Notes: generated by a model not told the origin, from the sequence alone. Positions 22,791-34,330 are shown, counted from the stretch's first letter. The stretch: DNA of 64,000 nt from Agrypnia vestita (GCA_016648135.1 JADDOH010002097.1:304451-368450); one strand, 5' to 3'. Made by a program: numbers and translations.

Positions 22791-22837
22791 GATATCCCAT
22801 TTCAACAGGCTCGATTTTTAACTCTCTTGATGAGAAT

Positions 22838-24069
22838 TAGTGATGGGTCCGCTTTGTACTCTCTACTACAACGTAGTACTACATTACATTGAAGTGCACA
22901 GTTCACACCTTTTGAAGTGCAGTGTACACTACAAACTACACACATCTCAAAGTTATTGAAAGTATATATGTACTTCAAATAGTACACTTCATTTCAAAGC
23001 GAACACTAGAAAGTACACGCACTTCAAAGTTATCGAAAGTACGAGCACATACTTCAAATAGTAAATTTTTTATGTGAAATTTTTGGGAAGTTGATGTAGA
23101 TAAATGAAGAAATTTTTGGAAATCGAAACAACAACAACCCCTTAGGTCACCAAATGTTACTTTTTTTTAGCTCGCCAAATATTATTTTACCGAAATATTT
23201 CGATATATTCATATATTTTTTCCAGCGACCTTTTTTTTTTTAATTTTTTAGTCACCAAATTCTTTATTTGGGAAAAATATAATTACATCACTAGTTTTAC
23301 AATTTTGTAGTACAATTACTTCATTTCGTTACTTCATTTCATTAATACTACAATTACTTTATTATTTCACTTAATTAGTACTACAATTTCGTGGTACTAC
23401 AATTATTTATTTATTTATGGTTTTTGTGTTTAATTTGTAGAACTCCATATTTATTTTTAGCAAAATTTCCAAAAGGTTTTAGGATGAATTTACTTGAGCA
23501 ACTAGAAATAAATAAATATAAAAAGGATCCAAATATTAAACTTTTAAATAATCAACAAAAAATGATCTTCTCTCCACTTCTAAATATTTATAAAAAAACC
23601 AATAATCAAGGACATAAATTAAAATAATATTTATAAATAACACTTGCAGAAAACGGGGAATTTTGATAATTAAGCATAACGTTAACCGAGGCACCTTTAA
23701 TGATAAGTGCCCGGGAAAAAACGTACATTAATACAGGGCTTCACCACAAATATCTAATTACTCTAAAGGGGAAGGGGTAACTTAAAATTGTATAAATAAG
23801 TCGTTTGTACGTGGTATATCCACTGTTTGATAATGGCCTTACAAGCCGAAACAGCTGTAACACATAAAAATACTTAACCCGTAGAACTTAATAATAATAT
23901 TTATTAAAATTTAATTTATTTTAAATTTCGCTAAAAATAAAAAAGTACTACAATTACTTCACTTCATGTAGTTTTTACTACAATTATAGTGTACACTTTG
24001 TAGTCTTCAAAATGGTGACCGTGTATGTGTTATAGTCTTCATTTTGAAATGTAGTTTTTCCCTTCGCTA
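22838..24069. mobile_element. hAT-like non-autonomous element with nested retroelement, 1232 bp
   Basis: Ends TAGTGATGGG and CCCTTCGCTA, flanked by ATGAGAAT (22830-22837) and GTGAGAAT (24070-24077), an 8-bp duplication with one mismatch. Sub-terminal regions are full of AGTACACTTCAAAGT/ACTACAATTACTT short repeats in both orientations, as in hAT sub-terminal binding sites. A Penelope-like tail is nested in the middle. Confidence 0.7.
23427..23900 (+). pseudogene. Penelope-like C-terminus and pLTR-like tail
   Basis: The frame gives KFPKGFRMNLLEQLEINKY and LLNNQQKMIFSPLLNIY, comparable with NNLEALEIKKSLI...LLNKQQDLLHSPIL at 39913-40025, the C-terminus after the GIY-YIG domain. Downstream (23835-23880) is TTGATAATGGC...GCCGAAACAGCTGTAACAC, a hammerhead-like core with changes at C3 and G8. 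Nested inside the hAT-like element. Confidence 0.55.
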
Positions 24070-24274
24070 GTGAGAATCCATATTCCGTGACCTGGTAAGA
24101 TATGTGAGGTATCTTTAAGAACTCCCGGTTTGGTCTTGACATTTAACACGAAAAAATTTATCATTGCACTACAATATATATTTATTTTTGGAGTATACTG
24201 TGCTGCAAGAAGAAGTGTTAACATATATTGAAGGGCGGGTTAAAAAGAGAAGTAAATGTAGTATAGTACCGTAA

Positions 24275-25024
24275 CGCCGGCCGCACACTGGATGCGTTTT
24301 CGTACGAAATTGAGTAGTACGCATACGTACAAATACGCAGGTACATTCCTGACCTTCGAAGTAGTATTGAACATCGCACACTATACACGATTTAGTAGTG
24401 CGTGTACGCACGTATAGATGCGACGTCCGACACGACCGGATTTGTTCAGAAATTTTTGCGATTTCGTACGATCGATATTGAAAAATTTGTCAAATTGATA
24501 CATGATCACAAATGTTTGTGGGACCAAAGTGATTCAACTACGTGACTATCAGCGCAGATCATGGCGGAGAATCTGTAATGAACTATAAATATCTGTAAGT
24601 TAAATAATTTGGTTTAATTAAGGTGAGGTATAATTATGTACTTCGAAAAAAAAACTTTTAAATATTTCTCCGATGTTATGAGCTCTCGTTGCACTTCGAT
24701 TCTCCCCAGCATTTGTCGCAAAATTTGTGATTATTTAAATCTGCCATAATATGATGGAATTTACCAAAGTAATCCCTTTTAGTAAATTATATTTCGTTCA
24801 CCGATTTGGTTCTACGATGCCGACGACGCCGTAGCAGCCTACGAGTAAGAAGAGAGTTTTCCAGAAGATACAGATTATTCATTTGGCACAAACGTTATTG
24901 GAGAAATGCGAAAAGTAACTGATCGTGACCAACGCAAGACGCCATCAATGTGCGCGCTCAATACGTACGAAAATAATCGTACGAATACGTACGTAACCAT
25001 TCGTATCCAAAGTGCGACCGGCCT
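24275..25024. mobile_element. PIF/Harbinger-like element, 750 bp
   Basis: Inverted ends CGCCGGCCGCACACTGG and the complement of AGGCCGGTCGCACTTTGG, flanked by TAA at 24272-24274 and 25025-25027. Inside, 24478-24545 encodes EKFVKLIHDHKCLWDQSDS, the start of a MADF (Myb/SANT-like) domain, the accessory protein of these elements. The catalytic ORF is absent. Confidence 0.75.
24478..24580 (+). pseudogene. MADF domain fragment
   Basis: EKFVKLIHDHKCLWDQSDS matches the first helix of MADF domains (FI.LV..HPCLWD..S..Y); a stop follows after about 21 codons. MADF proteins bind the element ends in PIF/Harbinger systems. Confidence 0.55.
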
Positions 25025-25029
25025 TAAGC

Positions 25030-25420
25030 TTTCCAAGCAGAGGAGAGAAATATCCGGTATCCATGTAGTTATTATAAAATTTTAAGTTTCATTTACTGAA
25101 TAAAATCCTAAGGAACAGGCTTTTTTCCTGGAACGTCTGCAGGGAATTGGCATGAAGCCCGTTTTATGTGCGGCTGGTGAAAATTTGGGAGGATTCCTCC
25201 TCCGCTGGACACGATGCCATGTTTGTATGACGTCATAAATCACGAATGCAAAAATTTTCCGGCGCCGCACAGTCGGGTATGGGAGCCAAAAGTGTCAACA
25301 ATAGAATCCTATACGCGCAGTTAACTCGATATTTAATTTTATCATGTATGTAGGAAAAATATAGAATTTATATTACTATGTGTAATAAATAGGTTACGTC
25401 CCTATAAACAATTTAAACCT
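25030..25420. other. Unassigned; contains a CRE-like TGACGTCA
   Basis: TATGACGTCATA at about 25226-25237 is a palindromic CREB-type site in a slightly GC-richer patch (25120-25290). No gene recognised. Confidence 0.35.
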
Positions 25421-25424
25421 TTGA

Positions 25425-25685
25425 ATTCCAATTGGAAAACATTCAAATTGCAATTTTTTCAGGGTTTTTATCATTTTATTTAACTTGTATTGAAGCGAAT
25501 GAATTTTTCGTAATCGATGTGAGTTACTGTAATGATAGTCCAAAGTTTTACAAAAAATAAGTCAGAAATATTGAAAAAAAATGCAAACTTTGGTGTCGCA
25601 TATCTCCTTAACCATTGACATTAGGTCGTAATAGCTTGAATATAGTCCTGCGAGATTATTAATGTTTCCAAATAACCCTATATAT
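25425..25685. repeat. Fold-back MITE family, right half with GGGTTATTTGG tip
   Basis: Shares TTTTTATCATTTTATT, GAATGAATTTTTCGTAATCG and CAAAAAATAAGTCAGAAATA with the 982-1415 copy, but its tip reads TAATGTTTCCAAATAACCCT instead of the CTATGAGACACC type. Confidence 0.65.
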
Positions 25686-25689
25686 TGAT

Positions 25690-26480
25690 GCACCTACAGA
25701 CAAATGTCCAAGTGATGTAAAATATAAGAAAAATGATAAATAAATAAATAAAATAAAAGATCAGACCTCAAATAGTCAAATCAAATGACGACTGAAAATG
25801 TTACAAGTAATGATAGTTATAAATGTATCGCACTATAATATAATTTTTTTTTCTTCTGTAAATGTTTCTGTTGTCTTCTACAATGCTTATGTTGGTAATA
25901 AAAAATTAGTCAGTGGCATTTAATACAATTGGGACCTCGTTAGTTAGTGACAATATTACAGTCGTGCCTGGATGCGAATAGCACGAATCGCTCGGGTATA
26001 GTGAAACTGGTAGTTAAGTAGGTACCTATGTATTTTTGCTGTGCTGGCACAATGCAGAGTTATAATAATATTGTAATGTTTTTATTAAGATTGCAAGCGG
26101 AACAAATAAATAAAAAAAAAAACGGATATTTTATACGAACCGTATAAAAATAAGGGCAGATCGTTTTATAAGCAAAATCTGCCATATCGGTCCTACTCAT
26201 TCGCCGCCAGGTTGGCATTTTTTAATGCTAAAGTCAACCGTGCAACCCAGCGTTGCAAAGGAGAGTCGGGCCGCACGGTTGCCATCCAAATTTTTGCCCT
26301 CATTGTCTCGTCAGTTGAATTCTTTATTTTTTTTTTTTAATACATAAGCCACCCAGATATTTAAATACAATAAGCATTAACACGATGTATAAGCATACAC
26401 AAAATACAAAGTATATAATAACACAATATAAAAATACAAAGGATAAAGGTAAGGAACAAATAGGCCGGGACATTTGAGGG
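25690..26480. other. Unassigned, with a short repeat at 26140-26230
   Basis: 26185-26215 (CCTACTCATTCGCCGCCAG) resembles 4826-4845. ATACGAACCGTAT at 26137-26149 is shared with the fold-backs at 8160 and 26823. Otherwise nothing seen. Confidence 0.35.
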
Positions 26481-26755
26481 TATAGGAAAAGAAAATATAG
26501 AAAATATATGAGGCGAATGTTGAAGGCAACAGGAATAGAGGGCGTCCGCGAAAGACCTGGCACGATCAGGTACTACAAGTATTTGAGGATGGCCCTGTTA
26601 AAAGCCGCAACAATCGTAGAACGTGTATGAGAAGATGTATGAATGTGGCCGAAGCAAAAGTGGTGTGCCAGGATAGAAGAGTGTGGCGTTCAATCCTCTC
26701 TGCCTACCCCTGCAGGGAAACGGCGTGATGGTTAGTTAGTTAGTTAGTTAGTTAA
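26480..26755 (+). pseudogene. RTE/craft-like LINE 3' end with (TTAG)n tail
   Basis: Encodes, with shifts, the end seen in the longer copy at 27341-28565 (CMNVAEAKVVCQDRRVWRSI, LSAYPCRETA) and ends in GTTAGTTAGTTAGTTAG at 26732-26753. It is the same family as 28221-28565 and 50075-50470. Confidence 0.65.
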
Positions 26756-26828
26756 ACAGACAGCACAAAAATAAGTAAATAGGCATCGACTTACGCACAC
26801 GTACCGATTTTTCAGTAAAATATACGAA

Positions 26829-27175
26829 CCGTATATTTTACTGGGAAGCAAATCTCGACGTTTTGCTGAAGTCTTATTCAGCGTCATCGGGAGAGCGTCC
26901 TATCACGGCGGAGGTGTAGGCCGAACTGATTATTTCTTCCGAGGTCGTAAATTATATGCACTTTGGTGTGATGTGTTCACATCTTCTACGATAGAGGTCG
27001 CCAGCATGCAATATGTACCAATAACATCTTCGGGCTTTTCTGCGACGTCTCTTAAAGGTGGAATCGAAGTCATAGAAGAAGAGAACACTCCACAACAAAG
27101 TGCGTATAATTTACGACCTCGAAAGAAATAATCAGTTCGGTCTACACCTCCATTTTTGTATAGAAAGGTATCAGA
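26829..27175 (-). repeat. Fold-back relative of the 7635-8205 element
   Basis: On the minus strand it matches 7985-8200: GATGACGCTGAATAAG, AAAACGTCGAGATTTGC, and CGACCTCTATCGTAGAAG on the reverse side. The hammerhead-like core has U4 and G12 changes (CCGATGA, CAAAAC), but the helix II (GCTGA/TCAGC) and a GTC/GAG site remain. Confidence 0.55.
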
Positions 27176-27340
27176 TTAAAAAAAATTATTCTTTAGGATC
27201 CAAATATTTTTAATACAAACATGTTTCTAAAACAAGACAAACTAAATGATTTAATCAATTAATAAATTGCTAAACAAACGAATATTTAGAAATGAAGAAA
27301 ATTACTCCACTTTCTAGAATTTATATGACTCTATGAACTT

Positions 27341-28565
27341 GTGACATGTTTTTTTTCCAATAATATTACAAGTCATCGCTTATTGAGCTCTGTTGGCAAA
27401 CTGTATGAGACGATAGAAAGAGTGAGGATGACAAGGAAAGAAAAAGTTTGGGATGTACAAGGAACGTTCATGAGTGGAAGAAGATGCATGGACCTGATTT
27501 TCTCACTGCGCCAGACGACGGAAAAGTTTTTGACAAATAATCAAAAACTTTTATGTGGCTTTATGGATCTCCAAAAAGTTTATGACAGAGTGATAAGACG
27601 AAAGTTATGGAAGGTTTTGTCTGAATACGGCGTGAGGAGTGAGCTCATACAAGAATTTGCATCCCCGTACGAGGGAAATAGTGCTTGCGTGAGAATTAAT
27701 GGGGCATTCACATCATGGTTTGATATTACAAAAGGTGTCAAACAGAGATGCCATGGCAGAGATGCAGAGATGTAATTTTACCATGGCTTTTCAATCTGTA
27801 CATGGATAATTGTATGAAAGAGCTGAAGGAAATAGAAATAGGAGCGAAAATGGGCGGGTTCACAATATCCTGCTTACTATACGCAGACGATGCAGTATTA
27901 GTGGCTAATACACTGCATGTATGGTGTTTGAGAGAGGCGAATGCATGAGTGTGATGCAATTGTAAACAATGAATGCTTAGAGCATGTGAACGAGTTTGTG
28001 TATTTGGGAAGTATGTTTAGTAGAGACGGGAAGGCTGAGAATCATATCGAAAGGAGAACAACAGCGGGAAACCAAGTAAATGGCACTTTGAATGCAATTA
28101 TGGCCAATAAGAATCTGCCAAAGGAAGCAGGACTAGCGGTGCATAATGGCGTTGTAGTGCCAACTGCGAAGTATGAAAGTGAAAACTGGAATTGGCAAAA
28201 AAGGAATGAAAGTAGACTGAATGAAATGGAAATGTAGTCACTCGAAGTGCAATGTAATGCTAGCTCTAGTGGTAGATAAAATAATGAAAGGATCGCTAAG
28301 ATGGTTTGGTTATGTGGAACGTATGAGCGAGGAAAGAATGGTTAAGAAAATATATGAGGCAAGTGTTGAAGGCAGCAGGAATGGCACGATTAGATATTAC
28401 CAATATTGGAGGATGGCCTGGTTTAAAGCCAGAATAATGAAGAGCATGCATAATGCATGTATGAATGTAGCCGAAGCCAAATTTGTGTGCCAAGATAGAA
28501 GAATACGGCATGCTATCCTCTCTGTCTACCTCTGTTGGAAAAATGTGCGATGGTAAGTTGGTTAT
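27341..28565 (+). pseudogene. Craft/RTE-like LINE reverse transcriptase, degraded
   Basis: The longest LINE copy here. Frame 27341-27775 has the RT region GTFMSGRRCMDLIFSLRQTT (motif 2-like), FMDLQKVYDRVIRRKLW (the F.DL.KAYD catalytic motif with K for F), and NGAFTSWFDITKGVKQ RCH. A shifted frame (27748) gives LPWLFNLYMDN and ISCLLYADDAVLVA with the YADD catalytic motif intact. Then GSMFSRDGKAENHIERRTTA, GNQVNG, HNGVVVPTAKYESENW and, in 28221-28556, SLRWFGYVERMSEERMVKKI and CMNVAEAKFVCQDRRIRHAI. At least three frame changes and no 5' endonuclease domain, so it is dead. Non-LTR enzymes of this type copy their RNA at a nicked chromosomal target. Confidence 0.85.
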
Positions 28566-29187
28566 TTAGGGTATATGTTGATAATCAACGACTTATAGAA
28601 CTGTTGTCTAGTACCTACCGATTGTCGCCTGTCGAATTGCGAAAAATCAGTTACCAATTATCGATATAATCAGATACATATTTCAAATAACAGTTATGTG
28701 TAACCGGTTAAAACTCCGTCACTAGTAGAAAACAGCAGACAGGAAGACCGAGACATGGGTAGGTACGTTTACTTAATAAGCACAATGGAAAACTTGGCTT
28801 TTTACCAGGAGATGGAACAAAGAAGAGGAAAAGAGATGAAGAATACAATATTGATAAAAATTAAAAAAATATGTCACATAGGGTTGATATAATCCTAGCG
28901 ATCATTAAGACTGAAATACGAATGTAATATTAAAAACTTAAGGTTTTCACGGCCGCTTGGAGGTTTTCGGGTACTTGGACACGGGCCATAAGGCAGTTTG
29001 GATCAGGTCAGGTCAGTACGAATTTACCGAGAAAGTTATGCAACATATTATACTGCGTATTTTGTGCCGCGCCTTTCTTGGAGGGCGAACGATAATTACT
29101 ACGGAAAATGTAATTATTATTTTATCAGAAGACGTGTCATTAAACTGCGTGTAAGAAGCATTGTCGCCGCGAACCGATAATTAATAA
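28566..29187. other. Unassigned stretch before the Harbinger copy
   Basis: GTTTTCACGGCCGCTTGGAGG (28942-28962) has a weak relative at 22201 (GTGTTCACGGCCACTC), so part of it is probably repeat. No gene seen. Confidence 0.35.
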
Positions 29188-29190
29188 TTA

Positions 29191-29887
29191 AGCCATGAGG
29201 GGACAAATTGCCCCTCAACATCACGCACGGCATAGAGTCTACAACATAGCGCGGCATTTCTACGTGCCGTGGCAACGTTTCCATGCGCACGGTACCCGAG
29301 CGAGCTCACCGCGACATTGCGCCGCGCGTCAGTACCACGTGGTATGTTTACAAGTGAATGCGCATGCGCTGTTTCCATCAACATGATATTAGCGTGGGAA
29401 AACGAAATTGTTCTCCAACTCATCGAGCTCTACCGAAGCCGTACGATGTTGTGGGACACTTCAAACCGTGAATATAAAAATAAAATAAAAAAAACGACCA
29501 GTGGGTGAGCATGGCAAACGCACTGAAATTACCAAGAAAGCATGTTGAAGCTAAAATTAATACCCTTCGCTCACAATTCATTAGAGAAAGGAAGAAAATA
29601 TCGTCTTCAAAATCTGGTAGCGGACGGGATGATACGATATCCAGTACATGGTTTGCCCATGATGTAATTCCAGTTAATAATTTCCCACCCACCACTCTTT
29701 TCTCCTCTTACGTTTCGATAAACTCGTTAAAATAAATAGATGCGCAGCTGTCATCATAACCTCACCGGGCGACATTTCCGCGACAAGTGATATGCCAGTC
29801 CCGGTGTGTACACGTCAAATGACCGCGTCATTGTCCCCGAAACATGAGCGTAGATGTTGATGCGACATGCCGCGCGAATACACGGCT
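29191..29887. mobile_element. PIF/Harbinger element, copy A, 697 bp
   Basis: Flanked by TTA at 29188-29190 and 29888-29890. Ends AGCCATG / CACGGCT, followed inside by GGGGACAAATTG at the left; compared with copies B and C the TATTCACT segment of the left tip and its partner at the right are missing. It shares GCGCACGGTACCCGAGCGAG with copy B and GGTGTGTACACGTCAAATGA with copies B and C. It keeps a MADF frame (next entry) and lacks the transposase. Confidence 0.8.
29390..29689 (+). pseudogene. MADF-domain protein of the Harbinger element
   Basis: WENEIVLQLIELYRSRTMLW followed by DTSNREYKNKIKK gives the N-terminal helix of a MADF domain; after a frameshift near 29500 the second part reads MANALKLPRKHVEAKINTLR and SQFIRERKKISSSKSGSGRD. 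PIF/Harbinger elements encode such a DNA-binding partner, which recruits the transposase. The domain is complete apart from the one shift; the C-terminal part is lost with the deleted element core. Confidence 0.7.
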
Positions 29888-29890
29888 TTA

Positions 29891-30300
29891 ATAACTGTCC
29901 TTATGTTGTTCGTCGTCACGGGACAAATATCCAGCCATAGCCGCCCACGCCAGCGCGACCGACGCGTCTCGGCGTTATGGGCATTACATTACATCCCCCA
30001 TTGACGTCATTCATTCACAGGCCATGGGGTGGTTCTCCGCGGGAGGCTGCGGGGGGCGGGCCCGAGACGCCGCTGAGAATATCAAAGGCTCTACACGCGT
30101 TTTATTCTCTTTAAACGGCTTTAGAAAAATGTATCGAAATACACAGAAATATTATATAAAACCGGCATTGTTTTTTCATGAAAAAAATACTGTACAAAGT
30201 GGTAGGTATATTGCGATGGAAATTCTGCCTATTGCAAAGGACCCCGTGACACTGGAAATCTTTTAACGTCAAAATACGGGGACTGTTATATCGTCTTCAT
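29891..30300. promoter_or_regulatory. CpG-rich candidate regulatory region
   Basis: After the Harbinger copy the sequence stays GC- and CpG-rich without repeat features: a CRE palindrome TGACGTCA at 30002-30009, GGGGGGCGGGCCC GC-box at 30050-30062. It lies upstream of Syt1 on the correct side for a promoter or enhancer. Motifs only; no start site can be assigned. Confidence 0.3.
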
Positions 30301-30580
30301 CACTCTTGGCACTACAACCCTTGGTGGGTCTTGGCCTCCTCAATAATTTTCCTCCACTCATCTCGGTCTAGTGCCAGCTCTCTCCAGTTCTGAAGCTCTA
30401 AGGCAGAGATGTCTTCGAGGACGTTATCACTCCATCTTAATTTTGGCCTTCCTAAGCTCCTTCGCCCTATTGGCCTCGAGTTCAGCAGGGACTTTGGTGC
30501 TTGATGCTCGGACATTCTCTCCACATGGCCCAGCCACCGAAGTCTTCCCAGTTTTATAAATTTTGTGACGTTTGGCTCCT
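30301..30580 (-). pseudogene. LINE ORF2 C-terminus, minus strand
   Basis: Reading from 30550: GHVERMSEHQAPKSL-type start, then SLGRPKLRWSDNVLEDISAL, ELQNWRELALDRDEWRKIIE and EAKTHQGL. This is the GRPK.RW.DDV..DL...G..NWR..A.DR..WR..V.EAKTH.GL ending of many insect LINEs, followed by the typical TTGTAGTGCCAAG 3' UTR. 5'-truncated. Confidence 0.8.
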
Positions 30581-30589
30581 TAAAAATAG

Positions 30590-31985
30590 CTCATTATATA
30601 TTTTCATGTCAAGTGAATTTAATGTTAAAGAAAATGAAAACTTAAACAAGCACACTACAGGCGAAATTCGCCTGATTCTTATAGATAGTATCAGAACATT
30701 TCACGCGCAAATAAACAGTTTCAAAATTTTTAGAAATTATATAACTGTTTATTTTCGCAAGAAAAAATATTACATATTATCTCAATTTAACACGAGAGAA
30801 TTATTCAACTGTGCGGGTTTTCACAAACGTAAGAGTACAGTTCTATCGACTCCTCGATCCAAAATTATTTAATTCAATAAAAAATTAAAATATCAACATC
30901 ATTTTCACTTTCCAAGATTAGACGATCTTACAGTGTGCGACCCCAAATTGAAAATGGAAATGATCCCTCCTAACGATCCCTCCTAATGAACCGCTGGAAA
31001 AAGTAACATCGCAATTGGGGCCTCTTTTGGTTTTTTCATAAAACAAACGCTTGGGGTTCTCCTAGAACAATGCCGGATTAGTCATAGACTAATGGAAGAA
31101 CATTCATAAAAGTCGTGTTTCCGAAATTTATAAATAGTCTTACGTATTGACTTGTCATTATTGATTACAAACTGCAGCGGAGAACTTTTTTTTCGACGTT
31201 AAGGCATACAAAAATGAGTTAAGGGACAAGATTGTCTAAATAACCTCACTTTGATGAACATAAAATGTGATTTACCAAGTGAAATTGATTTGACTAGAGT
31301 TATCTCACACATTAAATCAAAAAATGTTTGTTGTAAAAGTTTTGTTTTATTTATAACCTAAATCCAACTGAGGGCTTCTTCACAATTAATATTCGCAACA
31401 GGCCCCACCCTGGTTTAATCCGGCACTATTCTGTAACAAGCCATTATTACAAAATAGCGTATTTGTTTACAAAAATCAAAAACAAGTTTAAAATAATAAT
31501 AACCATTATTTGGGTAGTATTAATTTAAAGTTTAATAACATTTTTTGATTTGAATGTTCATCTTACACCAACTGACCTTCATAACATGGTATTTTAACTC
31601 TCGCTACCTCACTCAGATCTAAGATTATACACAAAAACTTATTTTTCCTCTGTACTAATTTTTATACTAGTTTTTATCTACTCTCTAACACTAACTTTGC
31701 ATATTATCTTTACATACAACTCGTAGAACCACCGGGTGTTTTGGTAAAGTTTTAAAATTAGTGAACCATAAGCATTTCACAAAGATCAAATATATCGAAT
31801 CCGTAATTAGGACTAAATTCCAGTGACCTTAATGGCTTACGGATTCTAAAGTCAGTACTGATGTTGGTGAATGACATTGACTGGATTTAACTCGACTGTA
31901 TGCGTAATAATTGATAATCGTATTACGTAATAATTCTCCGTAACAGTACTCCGTATAATGTATTTTAATGAAACAGAGAAATTAT
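30590..31985. other. Unassigned AT-rich stretch
   Basis: No supported genes. Short inverted GCCGGATTA/TAATCCGGC pieces at 31071 and 31417 might mark an old element between them; too weak to call. Confidence 0.4.
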
Positions 31986-31989
31986 ACAT

Positions 31990-32250
31990 TTTTGGTTGTG
32001 TATAACGAAAGAACGAGGAGGGAATGGTAAGACGGATATAAAAAGCTGTCATTGGAAGTCTTGGTAATCTAGACATTGGAAGATGGTTCAGTTAGAAGCC
32101 TCAACAAAAGACAAGCTTGCATGAGAAGGTGAATGTGAATGAAAAGGATGAGGGGAGTTTTTACGTCAGGACGAAATTGTATAGCGCTTCATCCTCCCTG
32201 TTCGCCTTTATGGGTAACGGTGTGAGTGAAAATAAATAAAAATAAACACC
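31990..32250 (+). pseudogene. Degenerate RTE-like LINE 3' end
   Basis: Follows the same order as 28320-28560 (AACGAGGAGGGAATGGTAAG, ACATTGGAAGATGG, TGAATGTGAATG, AGCGCTTCATCCTCCCTGTT, GGGTAACGGTGTGA) with many substitutions. Older than the other copies. Confidence 0.5.
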
Positions 32251-32259
32251 GAAATAATA

Positions 32260-33560
32260 AACACGCAAAGACGTCGAGTGCGCATAACACACAATAATTT
32301 ATGCATGTTTTGTAAAAATTCATTTCATTTTATTTAATGTTTTCATTTCATTTTATCACGAAACATTAATAAATATCCACCGAGTACCTACGTCAAATGT
32401 TAAACGTTAAAGAAAGAATTCCTTTTATAATATTGCACACTTCATATTGATATACAACGTAATTTATTAATGGTTAGTACAGTGCCAGCAAGAAAATCCC
32501 TGAAGAGAACGTGCGCTGTCATCCATCGTCAGCGGGACCAACAGATACACAATTTAACCTGCGGTATTTGTGGGAGAATCTGCGTCTCCAGAACTGGCCT
32601 ACTCTCACGTAGATGATCACACCGCTGATGAAGAAAAATTGAAGACGAGGGAATCCTAGACTGATGAAACCCAGCAACGAAGACGATGACAACTTAATTT
32701 CTTAATGGTAATATGAAGTTTTTCATTCTTATGTTTAATTGGTGTTTTTATCTAACATATACTTTTATAAGTACGTTCGTACGCATTATAAATAAACGGA
32801 TAAAAACATAAATAATTATAACTTAATGAAAAATACTTAAGAATTATTGAGGTTGCGAACGTGAAAACAAATAAATCGTTCGATGAATATTAAAAATATT
32901 TTTATTTTAAGGATTTATTTTAAGAAACTTTTTAACAATAGTGTTTTTAAAAGCTACATCACAACATTCAATATCGACGGAGTACTGAAGCATGGAAGTT
33001 TGTAAATAATAAGGTAAAGTATATGCGAATGTAATCGCCTTGACAAGCGATTTTGTATACACAGTCTGTTACGTGATTGTTCTACAAACTCGACCACGTA
33101 AAAACCAAAGTTCACAAAACAGGCGTAAAATACGCGTGTTTACAAAATGAATCCCATATCTTAAAATAGTTTTAATTTTTTAAATATAGTTAAGAACCTT
33201 CGAGGTTTGCAAATCGTCGTGAATTGTGACCACTGTTATTTTTTTTAAGAAAATACATATGATTTTTGAGGTGAGTATGAATGGTTTGGGCGACGGATAC
33301 CGTGCGCATGGCTTGTGCGAAAAATACGCTTGATATTCCGCATATATTGTTCAGGCTTGATTGGTAAAAACAAACATAAATCACAATAATAATAGAGCAA
33401 AGAGTGAATAACGTATCGACCGGAATCGTGCGAGGTGTGTGCTGCTAGATCGGGTGGCACCAAAATCATTGGGTTCTCGGATACTTTCTCGGCACTGACC
33501 TGTTTTTGCTGTCTCTGTTAAGCCTCAGCCGTCTAAAGCTGCCTGATATGTGGGTAAAGT
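32260..33560. other. Unassigned stretch
   Basis: No supported gene or repeat. Frames on the minus strand at 33190-33469 look like chance. Confidence 0.4.
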
Positions 33561-33574
33561 CACTGAGAATCACA

Positions 33575-33910
33575 TCAACACTCCGATAGGCCCATCCCGG
33601 TCGCGCGCTGGATGAGTTCGGTCCGCGGACTTTTCGTTTTTCCCATTAACGTTTCACCGAATGGCGCCTACAGATTTGAGGTCTGCAATCCGCCGAGCAA
33701 TATGGCCGCCCGGGCTGCGCGCGCACCGCGGGCGAATCGATAACGACGTAGCCCCCGTGCGCGTGCGCCCTGCGAAGGCTCCACGGAATATAAATACATC
33801 GGTTCGTGGGTTATTTTATTTTGTATCGAGAAAATGCCGCGAGCCTGCGCTGGGATAGCGAACGCGTGCTATGTGGGTTCGTGCACACATAGTTTGGCTG
33901 CCATTTATAT
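33575..33910. promoter_or_regulatory. CpG-rich island with TATA-like box
   Basis: CpG-dense sequence (GGGCTGCGCGCGCACCGCGG and GTGCGCGTGCGCCC) stands out against an AT-rich background. On the plus strand ATATAAATACATCGGTTCGTG at 33789-33809 resembles a TATA box with start region. A short frame (33661-33858) is probably incidental. Candidate promoter or enhancer in the long upstream interval of Syt1; also possibly a GC-rich transposon piece. Confidence 0.35.
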
Positions 33911-33959
33911 GCATGTGTGCGGGATTATGCCTGCTATCTGTCCGCCACTTCTTGCCGGG

Positions 33960-34330
33960 TTCTAATTGACGTGTAAATGATATAGCATTGTATAATTTAA
34001 AAAAATACTAACGTTACTTAACTAGATGGATTACTGAACTCAAGTGATTGTAAAAACAATGAATCATTCTTAAGAGAACGAAAAAAAACCTACTGTAAAT
34101 TGAGTCAGTAGTTAGCGTTGGGGAAATGACAACAAAGTTTCAATATAATAGGAAAATATATATTAAAGCAGATAATAGAAAAATTACAATTGTTATTAAA
34201 ATACTAAAATGTTCACTCAAAAATCCATAAAGATTTGCCGGTCATAATGAATCGATTTAATTTATCTATTTATTTATCAAATTATACAGTATCTTTTAAG
34301 TTTTAAGATAGGTATACATTTTTTATTAAT
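33960..34330. other. Unassigned AT-rich stretch
   Basis: Nothing recognised. Confidence 0.45.

Noticed and set aside
24169..24411. 80-codon minus-strand frame with several cysteines
   Set aside because: It crosses the end of a Harbinger-like element defined by TAA flanks, so it is not a unit.
26732..26753. (TTAG)n as a telomere-type repeat
   Set aside because: The unit is GTTA, not the insect TTAGG telomere unit, and it directly follows a LINE end, so it is the LINE tail.
30501..30872. 123-codon plus-strand open frame
   Set aside because: Its first third is antisense to a LINE ORF2 tail; the rest is AT-rich sequence without family features.
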